From Chondrus crispus (taxonomy: Eukaryota; Rhodophyta; Florideophyceae; Gigartinales; Gigartinaceae), in the NCBI RefSeq assembly GCF_000350225.1, contig NW_005179051.1, positions 139,110 to 203,109 of the forward strand: a stretch of DNA of 64,000 nucleotides. The letters run 5' to 3'. The notes below the pieces were generated by a model. It searched no databases. It worked only from the letters and a program-made list of their open reading frames with translations, and was not told the origin of the DNA. Both the position numbers and the translations under genes were made by a program. Shown here piece after piece: positions 39,063-49,860 of this stretch (its first letter is position 1; each line of letters begins with the position of its first letter).

Positions 39063-40519
39063 TTAAGCGTGAACGTCCGCATTCACGGTTTGGGTGAGGT
39101 CTCTGCCGGTACGTCTCCGGAGGCGTTGGGCGTGACGAGACACCAACTCCTCCGGGACGTCGGTCCGTGCAGTCCAAGTGGGCGCGTCGTAATCCGCCCA
39201 GTTGATGAGGAACTTCGTAGTTCCGTCTTCCATGACTCGATGTTTCAGTAGCCGTTCGACGGCATACTGCGTTCCCGCGGTGACCTTATCGGCGAGGTCC
39301 CGCGGGGTCGTCGTATTTGCTCGTGGCACGTCTATCGGAGACGGCGCCTACACGCAACGGTCGGCGGAGACTCGCTCAATGACCCCATCACGATCGATCG
39401 TGATGGTTCGGCGGTCATTGGCGAGCACGCGGTGGGTCCGACAGCGGGCGAGGCGAGCTTGTTCGACGTCTTAGCCCCATCGGTGGGGTTGAGATATACG
39501 TATTCTCCGGGACGGAGCCGGGAATTAATACGTCGTATGCGCTTATCGAAGTCGCGCTTGTAGCGAGCCTGCGTGCGACGCAGGCTCTTGTAGGCCTTCT
39601 GGATAGTCGAATCCAAGGTCTTGAGGAACTCGGCACGTTGGCTCCCCCTATCGAAAGGAGGCGCGTCGCCGTCCGCCCGTCGAAGAGAGAACTCCGGCGG
39701 TGGCCTGCTGAGCACGAGCTCAAACGGCGTGGTGCGTGTGGTGCGATGTACGTGGGAGTTGTACGCATACGTAAGCGGCCTCACGTACACATCCCAGTCG
39801 TCCTGGTGTTCATCCACGTAGTTCCGCAGCATCGAGGCGATTGTTCGGTTATATCGCTCGGCTTGCCCGTTCGTCTGGGGATGGTACGCCGAAGTGTACA
39901 AATTCGTTATCCCCAGAACGCGGCACGTGCTGTAGAAGAACTTGGCATTAAACTGAGGGCCGTTTTCCGAAAGCAATGTGCGAGGGACGCCATACTTGAA
40001 CACCCACGAGTCGCAGAAGGCAACTGCGACCGTGTGCGCTGTTATCGTGCGGAGCGCAACGACTTGCGTTAGCTTACTGAAGCGGTCCGTAATCACGAGC
40101 AGGAACCGTTTTCATGTCTTCGTCTTGAGGAGCGGCCCCAAGATGTCGATCGCGAGGCTCTCGAGGGGCCTCGTACCTGGAAACAATCTCAATCGGTTGA
40201 GATGTTTCCTCAGCTTCACCCGGTTCATCGCGCAGGTCCGACACCCTCGCACCGTGGCAGCGACATCTGCAGCGAGATGGGGCCAGTAGTACTCGCGTCG
40301 AAGTGCGTAGTACATATGGTTCTGGCCCGGGTGCCCCGCGATGGCCGGGTTGTGGCACAGGCGAAGGAGCCTGGCGCGGAGCGTCCGAGGTATCACCACC
40401 TGAACGATATCAGGGTCGAAGGGGTGTCTCCGTTTGAGCACCCCTTGGTGGTCCTCGAAGAACGCGGAGTCCCGGGACTCTGACTGTTGTGCCAAAACGG
40501 TTTGGCAGAAGTCATCCAC
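39063..40519 (-). pseudogene. Chromovirus-type integrase with C-terminal chromodomain
   Basis: Zinc-binding region: HNPAIAGHPGQNHMYYALRR and GCRTCAMNRVK (HHCC). Core: SLAIDILGPL (first Asp), LLSENGPQFNAKFF (the usual second catalytic Asp is Glu, codon GAA) and HPQTNGQAERYNRT (Glu). GPF/Y-like region RLRPGEYVYLNPTD. The C-terminal frame (39329-39063) contains a chromodomain: YAVERLLKHRVMEDGTTKFL, then INWADYDAPTW. In-frame TGA at 40112-40114 and a frame change near 39420 show decay. The stop TAA overlaps the polypurine tract. Confidence 0.88.
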
Positions 40520-40654
40520 GCGTTGCTCCTCGGCTATCTCCTCTATCGTAAGAGAGGACGGAAGGTCGTCCTGCGGTGGGGCGACCGGGGAGTCGAGCGC
40601 GCAAGCCTCGGGGTCTTCGGCGCGCTGGATGTCGGCGGCGTCGAACTCGTCGTT

Positions 40655-41337
40655 CTACTCCCAAAACGAATTGGGTCCTTGGAGAGCGGGTGCTTCGTCG
40701 TCGCCTCTCGGTTCGTCGCGCGTCCGTACGCGCGACCTTTTTCGGGCTTCGGCTTGATTCCGTGTCGTTACGAAGACATAGATGGCCTGATGATCGCAGC
40801 TCGCGGTACAAACGTGGTCCTCGAGCTCGTTCGATACGTCTCGAACTGTCGTGCCCCCGTCGAAAGTGGGGACGTCGTCATCCACCTCGACGGTGGGGCG
40901 AGGGTCATCGGCGACCTTCAGCGACACGATCGTGAGAGGGCATCGGGCACCTGATGCACGCGTCCGGGGCGGTACTGAATGGTGAAATCGTATTCAGCCA
41001 GACGTAGCCGCCAGCGGGTGAGTCTTCCCGAGCTCTCCGTGAGAGACATGAGCCACCGGAGGGCTTCGTGATCCGTCCGGACGGTGAACTTTGTTCCTTC
41101 GATGTACGGCCGCAGTGTGCGGACGGCCCACACCACGGCGAAGCACTCACGCTCCGTAGCGCTATAGTTCCGTTCGTTATCGCTTAGCGAGTACGACCAG
41201 TCCCCAACGGGGCGCCAATCGTTTGGCTCGTCGTGCTCCTGTAGGAGGGTGCACCCGAGTTGATATGCACTGGCGTCAGTGTCCAACAGGTACGGTCGGC
41301 CGTACCGTGGTAGCGCGAGGATCGGCGGGGAGATCAT
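40655..41337 (-). pseudogene. Ty3/gypsy RNase H and linker
   Basis: RNase H motifs: LLDTDASAYQLGCTLLQ, WSYSLSDNERNYSATERECF, TVRTDHEALRWL and IQYRPGRVHQVPDALSR. It follows RT after a one-base frame change near 41330. A further frame change near 40930 leads into an acidic linker that is interrupted by TAG near 40655 before the integrase. Confidence 0.85.
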
Positions 41338-42300
41338 CGCCGCCCTTCAGGCTTTCGAAAGCCTGGAGCTGAACCTCCGTTGGGTTATCGAAATCGTGAT
41401 CCGAGTCCTTGCGCGTTATATCGGTTAACGGACGGGCAATCTTCGAGAAGCCCTTGACGAAGCGACGGTACACGTTACACGCCCCGAGGAACGAGCGCGC
41501 CTGCGTCAGCGTCCTCGGGAACGTGAAAGTCTTGAAGGCGTCGATTGCCGTATCAGCCACGCTCAACTTACCTGGGGATATAACGTGCCCCAGGTAGTGC
41601 ACCTTCGGTCGGAAGAAGCTGCACTTCTTGAGCTTGAGGGAGCTGCCGGCACTCCGCAAAAAGCTCAAGACGGTATCGAGATGCCTTGCGTGTTCCGCGT
41701 CCGTACGCGAGAACACGATAACGTCATCGAGATAGACGAGGCATATTTGCCAGCGGACTCCGGAGAGTATTATGTCGAGCGCACGTTGAAAGGTGGCCGG
41801 TGCCCCTTTGAGTCCAAACGGCATGCGCAAGTGGCGAAACGTGCCCATATTCGTCGTAAACGTGGTCTTATCCCGGTCTTTCGGAGCGACCGGGATCTGC
41901 CAATAACCGGAATTGCAGTCCAACGTGGTGAAAACGGCTGCATCTCATAACGGGTCGATGCATTCGTCCATCCGTGGCAGCGGATACGAATCCGCTGCCG
42001 CCTTCGCGTTGAGACGCCAGTAGTCCACGCAGAACCGAAGAGAGCCGTCTTTCTTCGGTACGAGCACCACGGGGGACGCCCACTCGATGCTCGCGGGTTC
42101 GATAACCCCTGCGTTCAACATCTTGTTGACCTCCTTCGCGACCATTTCACGCATGGCCGGGCCCTTCCGATAGGGCATAGAACGAATCGGTTTCGTTCCC
42201 CGTTCGAGGGGAATGCGGTGCTCCGTGGGTTGGATCGTTCCAAGCGCACCGCTCCACAGACTCGAGTGCTTACGGAGCATCTCAAGTACGTGGCCACGGA
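41276..42300 (-). pseudogene. Ty3/gypsy reverse transcriptase
   Basis: KEVNKMLNAGVIEPASIEWA and VLVPKKDGSLRFCVDYWRLN, then a TGA (41947-41945) where the family has a Gly/Arg codon before DAAVFTTLDCNSGYWQI. The catalytic box is CLVYLDDVIVFS (YLDD intact). LKKCSFFRPKVHYLGHVISP and the connection domain follow. Apart from the single stop the frame is continuous with the protease. Confidence 0.9.
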
Positions 42301-43642
42301 GCTTGTCATCGTCGATGTATGACAGGTCGATCTCTTTTTCCCAATCCATCGGTGGATTTTCGAGATCCTTTTGCTGGGGGAGTACAGTACCTCTCGCCGT
42401 CAGTTGGCACAAAGGTGACCGTTCGTCTGGGTCGACCCCCCTGCCCCCGGCGCTGGTCTTATCGTCGGAGTTGGATCGGCCAACTCCTACCCCACCGACT
42501 TGATCGGTCAAGTCGGTCAGGTGTAGCGCGTGCGCGATCCCCTCGGCGACCTTACGTTCGGGATTGAGGATCGCGAGGGGGTTGCGCTTCGTGTATCCAA
42601 CGACGGTGTGCTTCGGAAGCCTCTTTTCTCGTCGTGAGAAATTCGCGACGATGACGTCGAAGGTCTGATTCGGTAGGACCTCCGCGACGCCATTCGTCAG
42701 CCTCACTCCATGTCGATGTTGGAGTGAGGGCTTGGGTTCCAGGAACACGAGGCCCGTCCCCGCGGTTGTCACACGCACGCGGGCTTGTGACATTGCGGGG
42801 ATGGTAACCCAGCCGGCGATTCGGATCGCTTGCGGGGCCTCCTCGCGTACGTCTGGCCGACCCGTGTGTCGCCCTTGTCGCCTGGTAGGGGGAGTCGACT
42901 CCCACTTTCCGTCGACGATGGCGACGGAACCGCCTTGGCGTAGGTCCATTCGTTGAGCTTTGATGTCGATACATCGCACGTGCGTATCGATGAAGGCCGT
43001 GCCGAGGAGGACCGACACGGCCAGCTGGTCCGCCACTACGAACGGGATTCGGAACACAGTGTTCCTCAACCGCACGGCCAGGCGGACGACGGCCGAAAGC
43101 TTGAGGGGGTTGCTATTCGCGCCTGCCAATCGTGGCAGAGGTGCGCCGTGCACGACGTAACGCGTCCAATCGGGGGGAAGGTCGGCCTTCCTCACCAGAT
43201 TGTACCCCGAGCACGTATCAACGGCGGTCGTGCGGGGTTTAAATGCATTTCCCTTTGTGGCTATCGAGCCGAGGACGTTGTAAATCTTCGACGTCATAAG
43301 GCAAATGACGCCGTCGACAACCTTCGGGGCGGCTTTATCGGTGAGTTCGTTCCGCCGGGGCCTTCGATTTCGTTGCTGGCCCCGCCTACGTTTCCTTCTC
43401 TCTCTTTCTTGGGGCGTCCGCGGATCAGTGACGCCCCCCGGATTATTCGAGTCCGTACGACACGGATCCCTCTCCGGCGACCTGGGGCTGGCGGGAGTGA
43501 GGGCGTCGACCGAATCTTTTCGGTCGTCGTTGCCCCCGTCGCCATTGTTACGCCTCACCAGGACGTCGGCTGTCCCGGTGTCTTGTCCTCCTAACGTCGG
43601 GCCTTCGGAGGCCTCGACGTGCGTTCCCTCCTGTATCGGCAT
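42301..43642 (-). pseudogene. Ty3/gypsy protease and pol N-terminal extension
   Basis: An N-terminal basic region (ERERRKRRRGQQRNRRPRRN) is followed by a retropepsin: TTAVDTCSGYNLV (unusual DTCSG instead of D-S/T-G-A), LAVSVLLGTAFIDTHV (the LLG-x-x-F strand). The frame runs on into RT. There is no clear ATG context; it was probably expressed as a fusion with gag. Confidence 0.75.
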
Positions 43643-43884
43643 TACAGGAGCTCCCGTGCTCGCTTCCGGTAGCGGGGGATGTACTATCGGACAATACCCC
43701 CCGTGTCCTTGGCGAGCACGCGGGGTCGGGTCTAGTTCGTGGGGAAAAGACGGCTCACGCGACCGCGTGTACGTAACCGTCTTTACCCTTTTTTCGAACT
43801 ACCTGTGCTATCGGAGCTACCCTCCTGGCTATCGACGGCCAGGTCTTCTTCGGATAGCCGGCCGCGTGGGTCGAGACGATTCCC

Positions 43885-46352
43885 TCACTGCGGCTCGGCG
43901 GCCTTGGCAAAGTACTCGGGTACTTCCGGGCCTTGATCTGCGGCGTCCGGTCGTCGCAGGATATGGGGGACGAAGCGAGTCGGCTCTCCTTCGTGACCCT
44001 CCGTGGGTAGAGGGTACGGATCCTCTACCCAGTCTTGCAGGTACATTATCGCATTTTTTACCTGTTGGGGTAACCGAGAACGGTCTCGGTCCCCTCTTTC
44101 TAATTGCCGGGGGTACCTTGTGTCCGCCTGCCGGTAGGCGGGTCGATCCCGACGATCGACTTCGTTACGACGGTACCCGCCTCCACGGGGGGCGAAGCGT
44201 GCGCCCCCACCCGTTCGGTTCGGGAAACCTTGACGCGGGGGACGGCCCTCGCCCGCCGCTTGCCGGAGGAGATTACGCGCACCGGGGCGCGTCTCCATCT
44301 GGTAGCGGTAGTTCCTGTACGCCATGAACATTCGTTGTTCCGGGGACAGGAACGGGCACGTGTACATGGCATGCCCGTACGTACGGCATAGCCAGCACAC
44401 GTACGCGCTGCCGTCCGTTGAGGCGAAGGTCGCCGCGTGCCGCGCCTCCTCATCGGTGAGGAGGGGCACGCGAGGCGCTTGGCCTCCTGCATCTCGGTTC
44501 GATATGTCGAGCTCTGCGACCCGGGGGTCCGCACCCCTTGCCACTCTTGGAGTGGCCGCGAACGCGGTCGCGTAACTCGGTGTCGTTCTGGTCGACCTCG
44601 GTGAGGGGGATCGACCCCCTACGGGCCTTGCTCCTTGCGTAATGAGGACAGGGTTGGACTGCCACTCATCCTCCCCGACATGGAGGGTACAGGCGGGCGA
44701 ACTTGTTGCGGCGGACTTCGTAGTCCTGCTAGCCTTCCCTGCCGGTTTCGAATCCAGCAGAGGTAAACCGCGCCGAGCGCAGTACGTTGTACCTTCCGCC
44801 GTGGCGATACGGCGGATGGTCGGAAGATCGGTCTTCTGACTGCCTGGCAGCCTTTGCACAGTTTCGGATACTGCGGCACGGGTTGCCGGTGCAAGTCCCC
44901 GCACGAAGTAGTGCGCGAGGGACTGTTCGGAGAAGACTGCCGCGCATCGGAACGCGGCAGTCTCGAGTCGGTCAGCAAACGTGCTTTCCGTCTCATGCGA
45001 TTGCTGTCGCGCCGTAGCGACAGCGTCGTACGATTCACCTAACACGTCGTCCGTGAGGTAGCGTTTTAGGATTTGATTCACGAGCCCCAACCAGCTCACG
45101 TCGTCGTGGAGCTGGCCGGCGCGGAGGCCATGCATCGTATAACCCGTATACAGGCGCTCCGCGTCGCACTCGAGGAAGTGCGCGAGAACTCGTACCGCAA
45201 CACCTTCGGTCAGGTGTTGCGAGTTGAAGGTGATTCGGATATCCTTCAAGAACGGCAGCAGCTGGATCGGGTCGGTACCGTCGAAGCTGCGCATCGTGGG
45301 ACGGATCCCATGACAGCGTTGGACGTACTTCGCGATCCGTCCCGCGTCACCCGAGGTAACGAGCCTCGAGGTGTTATCCAAGCAGTACATACGATAGTCA
45401 GCAACGGCGCTGAACTCTTGGATTATCGTATGTACCGGCTCGAGCCCGGGTTCAGCGGGACCCAGCGTGCCGAAGGAGGTAACCCGTGGCGTACGGACGA
45501 CTACCGGACCTGTATGCTCGGCGTAACTCGCCGGCGGGTAGCCGCCCCAGCGGTGATCGACGGAGAACATTGGTTCTCCGGATCCGCGGGCGGCTCCTCC
45601 ACGGTCCTGTTCGTCCGCGTACGATACGCGTTCCACTTGCCGCCTACTTCCGGCGATAGGCGGCAAGGCTTGGGTCTCAGACGCGAAGTTCGCGTCTATC
45701 GGAGGACGGCTTCCTTCTGCAGTCCGACTGGTAGCGGCACCAGTCGGACGCCAACCTTCGGGGGCAGCGGCGCTCGGAGGTACGGTACCACCGGGCCCCC
45801 TCGAGGGGGCACCGGGTAGCCCTTCGGCCATGGTACGTTCCATGTCACGAGCACGCCGACGAGTGGCGTTGAGCTCAGCGGAGAGGTGCGCGAACGCACC
45901 CAATTGCTCTGCGGACGGAGAGGTTCGGTCCTCGGGTCGTCTCACCGAGGTCGGCCTCTCAGGGCGACCTTGCCCGGACGGTCCGGGCGAGGCGCAACGG
46001 GAGTCTTCGACGAGCACTATCCGCGAGTGTAACTCGTCGATCAGTGCTCGGAGATTCTCTAAGAACTGCGTCACTCTATCGAACCTCCCTTCCGCAGGGA
46101 GCGGAGTTCGGCCATACATCGAGTGTATGCATGGTCCGATACATCGATCCGAAGAGAAGTACGAACTTCCTCGATGTATTTGGCTATGCGTTCGAACATC
46201 GCCGCCGCTCTTTTCTCGGAGGATCCGAGCGACGGTTCGCGGTCACGAGGACCTGCGTCGCCGTCGCCCGACGGGGCGGATGGGGACTGCACAGCGGCCG
46301 GACTCAGATCCGCCGCTTCTGAGCGGATCGAGGGGTCGAGCTCCTGGCTCAT
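43885..46352 (-). pseudogene. Ty3/gypsy gag with CCHC zinc knuckle
   Basis: 744 open codons from ATG 46119, with a 93-codon upstream ORF (46352-46071) one frame ahead that reads like the true N-terminus (IAKYIEEVRTSLRIDVSDHA); a one-base deletion near 46090 would explain the split. The retrotransposon capsid-like part has RSFDGTDPIQLLPFLKDIRI and SFADRL-like helices; the single knuckle is CWLCRTYGHAMYTC (CX2CX4HX4C), followed by an RG/RR-rich tail. About 240 bp separate it from pol. Confidence 0.85.
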
Positions 46353-46414
46353 CTCGACGCGATCGGTTCGCGGAGGGACGTGGAAGTCTTCTCGGAGATC
46401 TGAATCCAGGGTCT

Positions 46415-46431
46415 TCTAGGTCGGGAGACCA
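46415..46431 (-). promoter_or_regulatory. Primer-binding site of the gypsy element
   Basis: Minus strand TGGTCTCCCGACC begins one base after LTR-B. It would pair with the CCA-end of a tRNA ending GGTCGGGAGACCA; the tRNA species is not assigned. Confidence 0.6.
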
Positions 46432-46432
46432 C

Positions 46433-47041
46433 TGTAGCATAAACACCCCCGCGGAGAGGGGTGTATGCGTCCAGTCCTATAGACCTCGGATCGCCGAGAA
46501 CGGGATGAAGCACCACTCACACACGGGACCGGGCGCGGGCCGTAGTAGCAGTGTGGTAGAGCGCGGTCGGTTCCGACGCGCGCACGCGCGAGCGGATCTA
46601 CGCCTCGACGCCCCGGTGCGATACTGGTAGACGATCCAGTACCGACGGGCGGAGGCGGATCCAGGCTCGCTCGCGTGCTGGCGCGTCCTTGCCCGCGCGG
46701 TCCCTTGCCTAGAACGGACTAGAGTAGGCCGGTCGTTCTAGTAGAGTAAGCGGCCAAGCTGACGTAGACGGAGAGTCGTGGACAAGCTCGTGCTTGTCCT
46801 TTTTTCTCCGTCGTCGGTCGCTCGCGTATTTAATGTACAAAGTACTCTATCATAACACTACAGTACCGACGTACTGTAGGGGGCTACTGTAGTGCGGGTC
46901 AGCCTGCACTGTAACGCTGTCAGGCATCGGGCTGACAGTACACGTGCGTGTCGCGCACACGTGTGGGTCCGTCCTGTAGAGCTCCGGCTCTATAGTGCGG
47001 GATCCATTCTAGATCTAAATATAGTTTGCCGTTATACCACA
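46433..47041 (-). repeat. LTR-B (609 bp), 5' LTR of the gag-pol element
   Basis: TGTAGCATAAACACCCCC...GTTATACCACA. Related to LTR-A over its length (shared CGCCTCGACGCCCCGG, TATTTAATGTACA, CTGTCAG...CTGACAG) but diverged and 59 bp shorter, so the two are not the pair from one insertion. Confidence 0.85.
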
Positions 47042-47600
47042 GGTATTAGCTCTACAGGTACGACTTCGGTCCCCTGGGTGAAGAGAATACGTGCCTAAAC
47101 ACTGAACCTCTCACTATACGTGTATAAGGTCGCGTACCATGATTTAGTTGGCACGGAAGAGGGTGACCCTAGGCGTGATTGTGAACAAATCACACGAGTA
47201 CGACGAAGGCAGTTTCATTCTTGTGTTGAGGGAAAACTCATTGAGGTAGTACCGTATTAAGTTTGCACAAGCCGATTTCGGTTGCAGGGACCGTTCGCGG
47301 TAGTGACCAAAAGTCCTGGTTCGTCTACAGGCAAAGTGTTGTGCTTACTCGTGGCACGTTTGATTTAGTTCACAGTCGAAAGACTCGCACTGGCCGACAT
47401 ACAGGAGTAGCGCCCTAAGGCATTTTTAAGAAGAATACGCTTGTTCCACTCCGCCGGGAACAAGCACCAAGAACGTTTCCGAGTAATCGCTACAAACTTG
47501 CTATACGGGTGGGCTTGCCATTGTGTTGACTATCGGTTAACGGCTTGGGATCCCGGAACAGAAGACCTTGTATACTCGAGGGGTACATCCATTCGGCGAA
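47042..47600. other. Interval between LTR-B and a copia gag
   Basis: No gene recognised. It probably holds the leader, and perhaps LTR, of the following copia fragment, but no terminal repeat could be matched. Confidence 0.35.
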
Positions 47601-48990
47601 ATGGATGACCAAAGCTCTGGATCGGTCAGAATCGAGAAGCTGACCGCATCTAACTTTTACATATGGAAGCAGAAAGCCAGCTACTGCTTGCTCTCCGAGA
47701 TGTCGATCAATACGTTTTTGATGATATACCGGAGAATGCGACCTCAGATGACAGGAGTGTTGAAATAGTGAGCAAGCCCAAGGGAACACCAAGAAGCCAG
47801 CGCCTGTGGCTTAGTGGTTAACGAATTTTTGCGGCAAATTTTTCAGACCTCGATTTTAGCATCTCACGGAGAAAGTGGATTCGTGGTGATGCAAAAGCAA
47901 AGGCAGTCATTGGACTCACGCTCTCCGATGACTAGTTGCAACATGTGCGAGGGTGTAGCAGTGCGAAAGAGACATGGGAAGCAATTCTGAATGTGTTTGA
48001 GCGTCATACTTTGCTCAACAAACTTGCCGCCCGTCGCGACTTTTACACTGTATCCATGCTCCCATCCGAGAAAGTGCTTGTGTTCATCAATCGTGTGAAG
48101 CAACTTGCTGCCAGATTGCAGTCAATGAGTGTTGAGATTGACGATAAAGAAATTGCAATGGCTGTGTTGAATGGCTTGCCTCCACGATTCGATAACCTGA
48201 TTGTTGCTCTTGACGCACTTGGCAATGAAGATAAAGTGTTTGGACTCGAGTTTGTGAAGAGTCGTCTGCTGCAAGAAGAACAACGAGAAAGCATGAAGAC
48301 CGCTTTTGCTTCATCACAACATGCGCCTGCACTTGTCAATCGTATGCCTATTCGACGCGATATGAAATGTACGAATTGCAATAGATATGGGCATACTGCA
48401 GCGCGTTGCTGGGGCAAGGACGTGAATGGGCGCCGACCAGCGCCGCCACATGGGTTTCGGTCACGCGACACTGGCTTGAAGCCAAGTGCATTCGTTTCTC
48501 AAGATGACAATTCTACTGCTGCCTTTGCGGAGAGTGACTTTACTTGCTTGCTTTCGACTTCCACTCCAGAAAAGAGAGCTGCAAACGCAAGGTCATGGCT
48601 TGTCAATTCCGGTTGCAGCGCTCACATTACGTTTGATCGCTCTTTGTTCGTTACGTATGAACAGATGCAATCTGGATCAGTCGAGATGGGCACGAAGGCT
48701 AGAGCTAATGTCGCTGGTCGCGGTGAGGTAGAATTCATGTTGAACGTCAACGGTAGTCCACATCCTTGCAAATTGTCAAACGTTTTGCATGGCCCTGATT
48801 TCGGATACTCGCTACTGTCTGTTAGCCAAATGGTTTCAAAGGGTTTTCAAGTGTCATTTGAAAATGAGAAATGCCGCGTTACTGCAGGACCAACTGTAGT
48901 TGCCACAGCGAGTCAAGTTGGGGATTTGTACATACTTGACGTTATGAATGAAACCTTTTCTGCTCACGTAGTTACCCTGCAGACGCTACA
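47601..48990 (+). pseudogene. Ty1/copia gag and protease fragment (E4)
   Basis: Starts MDDQSSGSVRIEKLTASNFY (copia gag N-terminus). The frame breaks near 47690-47940, then runs open to 48990: CSSAKETWEAILNVFERHTL (UBN2-type gag), CTNCNRYGHTAARC (CCHC knuckle, CX2CX4HX4C), then protease SWLVNSGCSAHITF in which the catalytic Asp is Asn (AAT), and LLSVSQMVSKGFQVSFE. It is cut at 48990, where the truncated LTR-A begins. It is a different copia lineage from E1-E3, which lack the zinc knuckle. Confidence 0.82.
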
Positions 48991-49315
48991 TGACAAGTCC
49001 GTGCTTGTCCTCCTCCACCGCCGCCGGTTCGCTCCATATTTAATGTACATAATAGTCTATCATAGTAGTACAGTACCGATGAACTGTAGCGGTCGGTCGA
49101 CACTGTAATACTGTCAGCCATCGGGGCTGACAGTACACGTGTGTGCGCGTTCTTCAGTCTCGCACGTACACGTGTACACGTGCGCACGCGTGTGCCCTGT
49201 ACCCGAGGGGTACACGTGGCCACGCGCAGTGGTACTGTAGAGCATCGGGCTCTACAGCAGCAGATCCGTTGTTGATCTAATCTAACTAAAAAGCCCCAGG
49301 GGGGGTTATACTACA
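48991..49315 (-). repeat. Truncated right LTR-A
   Basis: 325 bp matching 32686-33010 with about six substitutions. The other 343 bp are missing; the junction with the copia fragment falls at TACATGACA. It ends TTATACTACA next to the target-site copy ccagt. Confidence 0.9.
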
Positions 49316-49860
49316 CCAGTTGCATGACTGATATTTCTCCGTTCTCGAAAGAGTCCCTCATCCTTGCCACTGTCGGCCTCAACCGGTAGTCCGCACCTTC
49401 ATGCAGGGTGGTCACGGTGGAGTACAACGCGTGTGAGCCCACCGTCAGCACGAAGAGAAGCTTGACCGTGTCCTTGTGGAGAGATTGCAGGCTCTCCGTC
49501 ATTAGCGAGCCTCTGTCTGATGAGATTGCGGCGGCAAGTACCTCTGCCCCCATGGAAGAAAAAGCTACACGCTTCTGCTTGCAACTGATCCAGTCAAGGA
49601 TATGATAGATCGCCGCACCCCTTGCTGGCAGGTGTAGGCCGGAGACATATCCTGTCTGCCCACATGAGGAGCTACCTTGACTGGCATCGGAGAAAGCGAG
49701 GTAGGAAGGATTCAAGAGAGACGACGGCGTGCGGAATGAGAGGATCGGCGAAAGCGCTTTGATCTCAGCAAGCAGCTTGTTCCCATTTATGAGGTCGGCC
49801 ACTTTCAAGCGCCCAACAGCTTGCTGAAGGTAGCTGGCGCCGAAATCCGCTTGTGGGAGA
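49316..49860 (-). pseudogene. Copia RNase H, main part (split gene, part 1)
   Basis: Minus strand: ASYLQQAVGRLKVADLINGN (end of RT), YLAFSDASQGSSSCGQTGYV (first RNase H Asp), FSSMGAEVLAAAI (Glu motif) and NGEISVMQLV at the break. The continuation LVSSTQNPTDALTK is at 32342-32192. Upstream of about 49860 the homology stops, so the RT is missing. Confidence 0.85.

Larger units (their letters stand above)
32343..49315 (-). mobile_element. Nested Ty3/gypsy (chromodomain) complex, 17 kb
   Basis: The outer boundaries are defined by LTR ends TGTAGCATAA (32343) and TTATACTACA (49315), by the near-duplication ccaat/ccagt (32338-32342, 49316-49320) and by the fact that the flanking copia RNase H becomes continuous without it. 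Inside, from left to right: LTR-A, a PPT and pol-end copy, a 6-kb segment with a plus-strand ORF, a second PPT/pol-end, pol and gag on minus, PBS, LTR-B, a plus-strand copia gag-protease fragment, and a 325-bp remnant of the right LTR-A. LTR-A left and right remnant are about 98% alike; LTR-B is clearly diverged. So at least two gypsy elements and one copia element are combined. Confidence 0.85.

Noticed and set aside
39053..39066. Expected 3' LTR next to the chromodomain element's polypurine tract
   Set aside because: The sequence to the left does not begin TGTAG and does not match LTR-A or LTR-B, so no LTR was annotated there.
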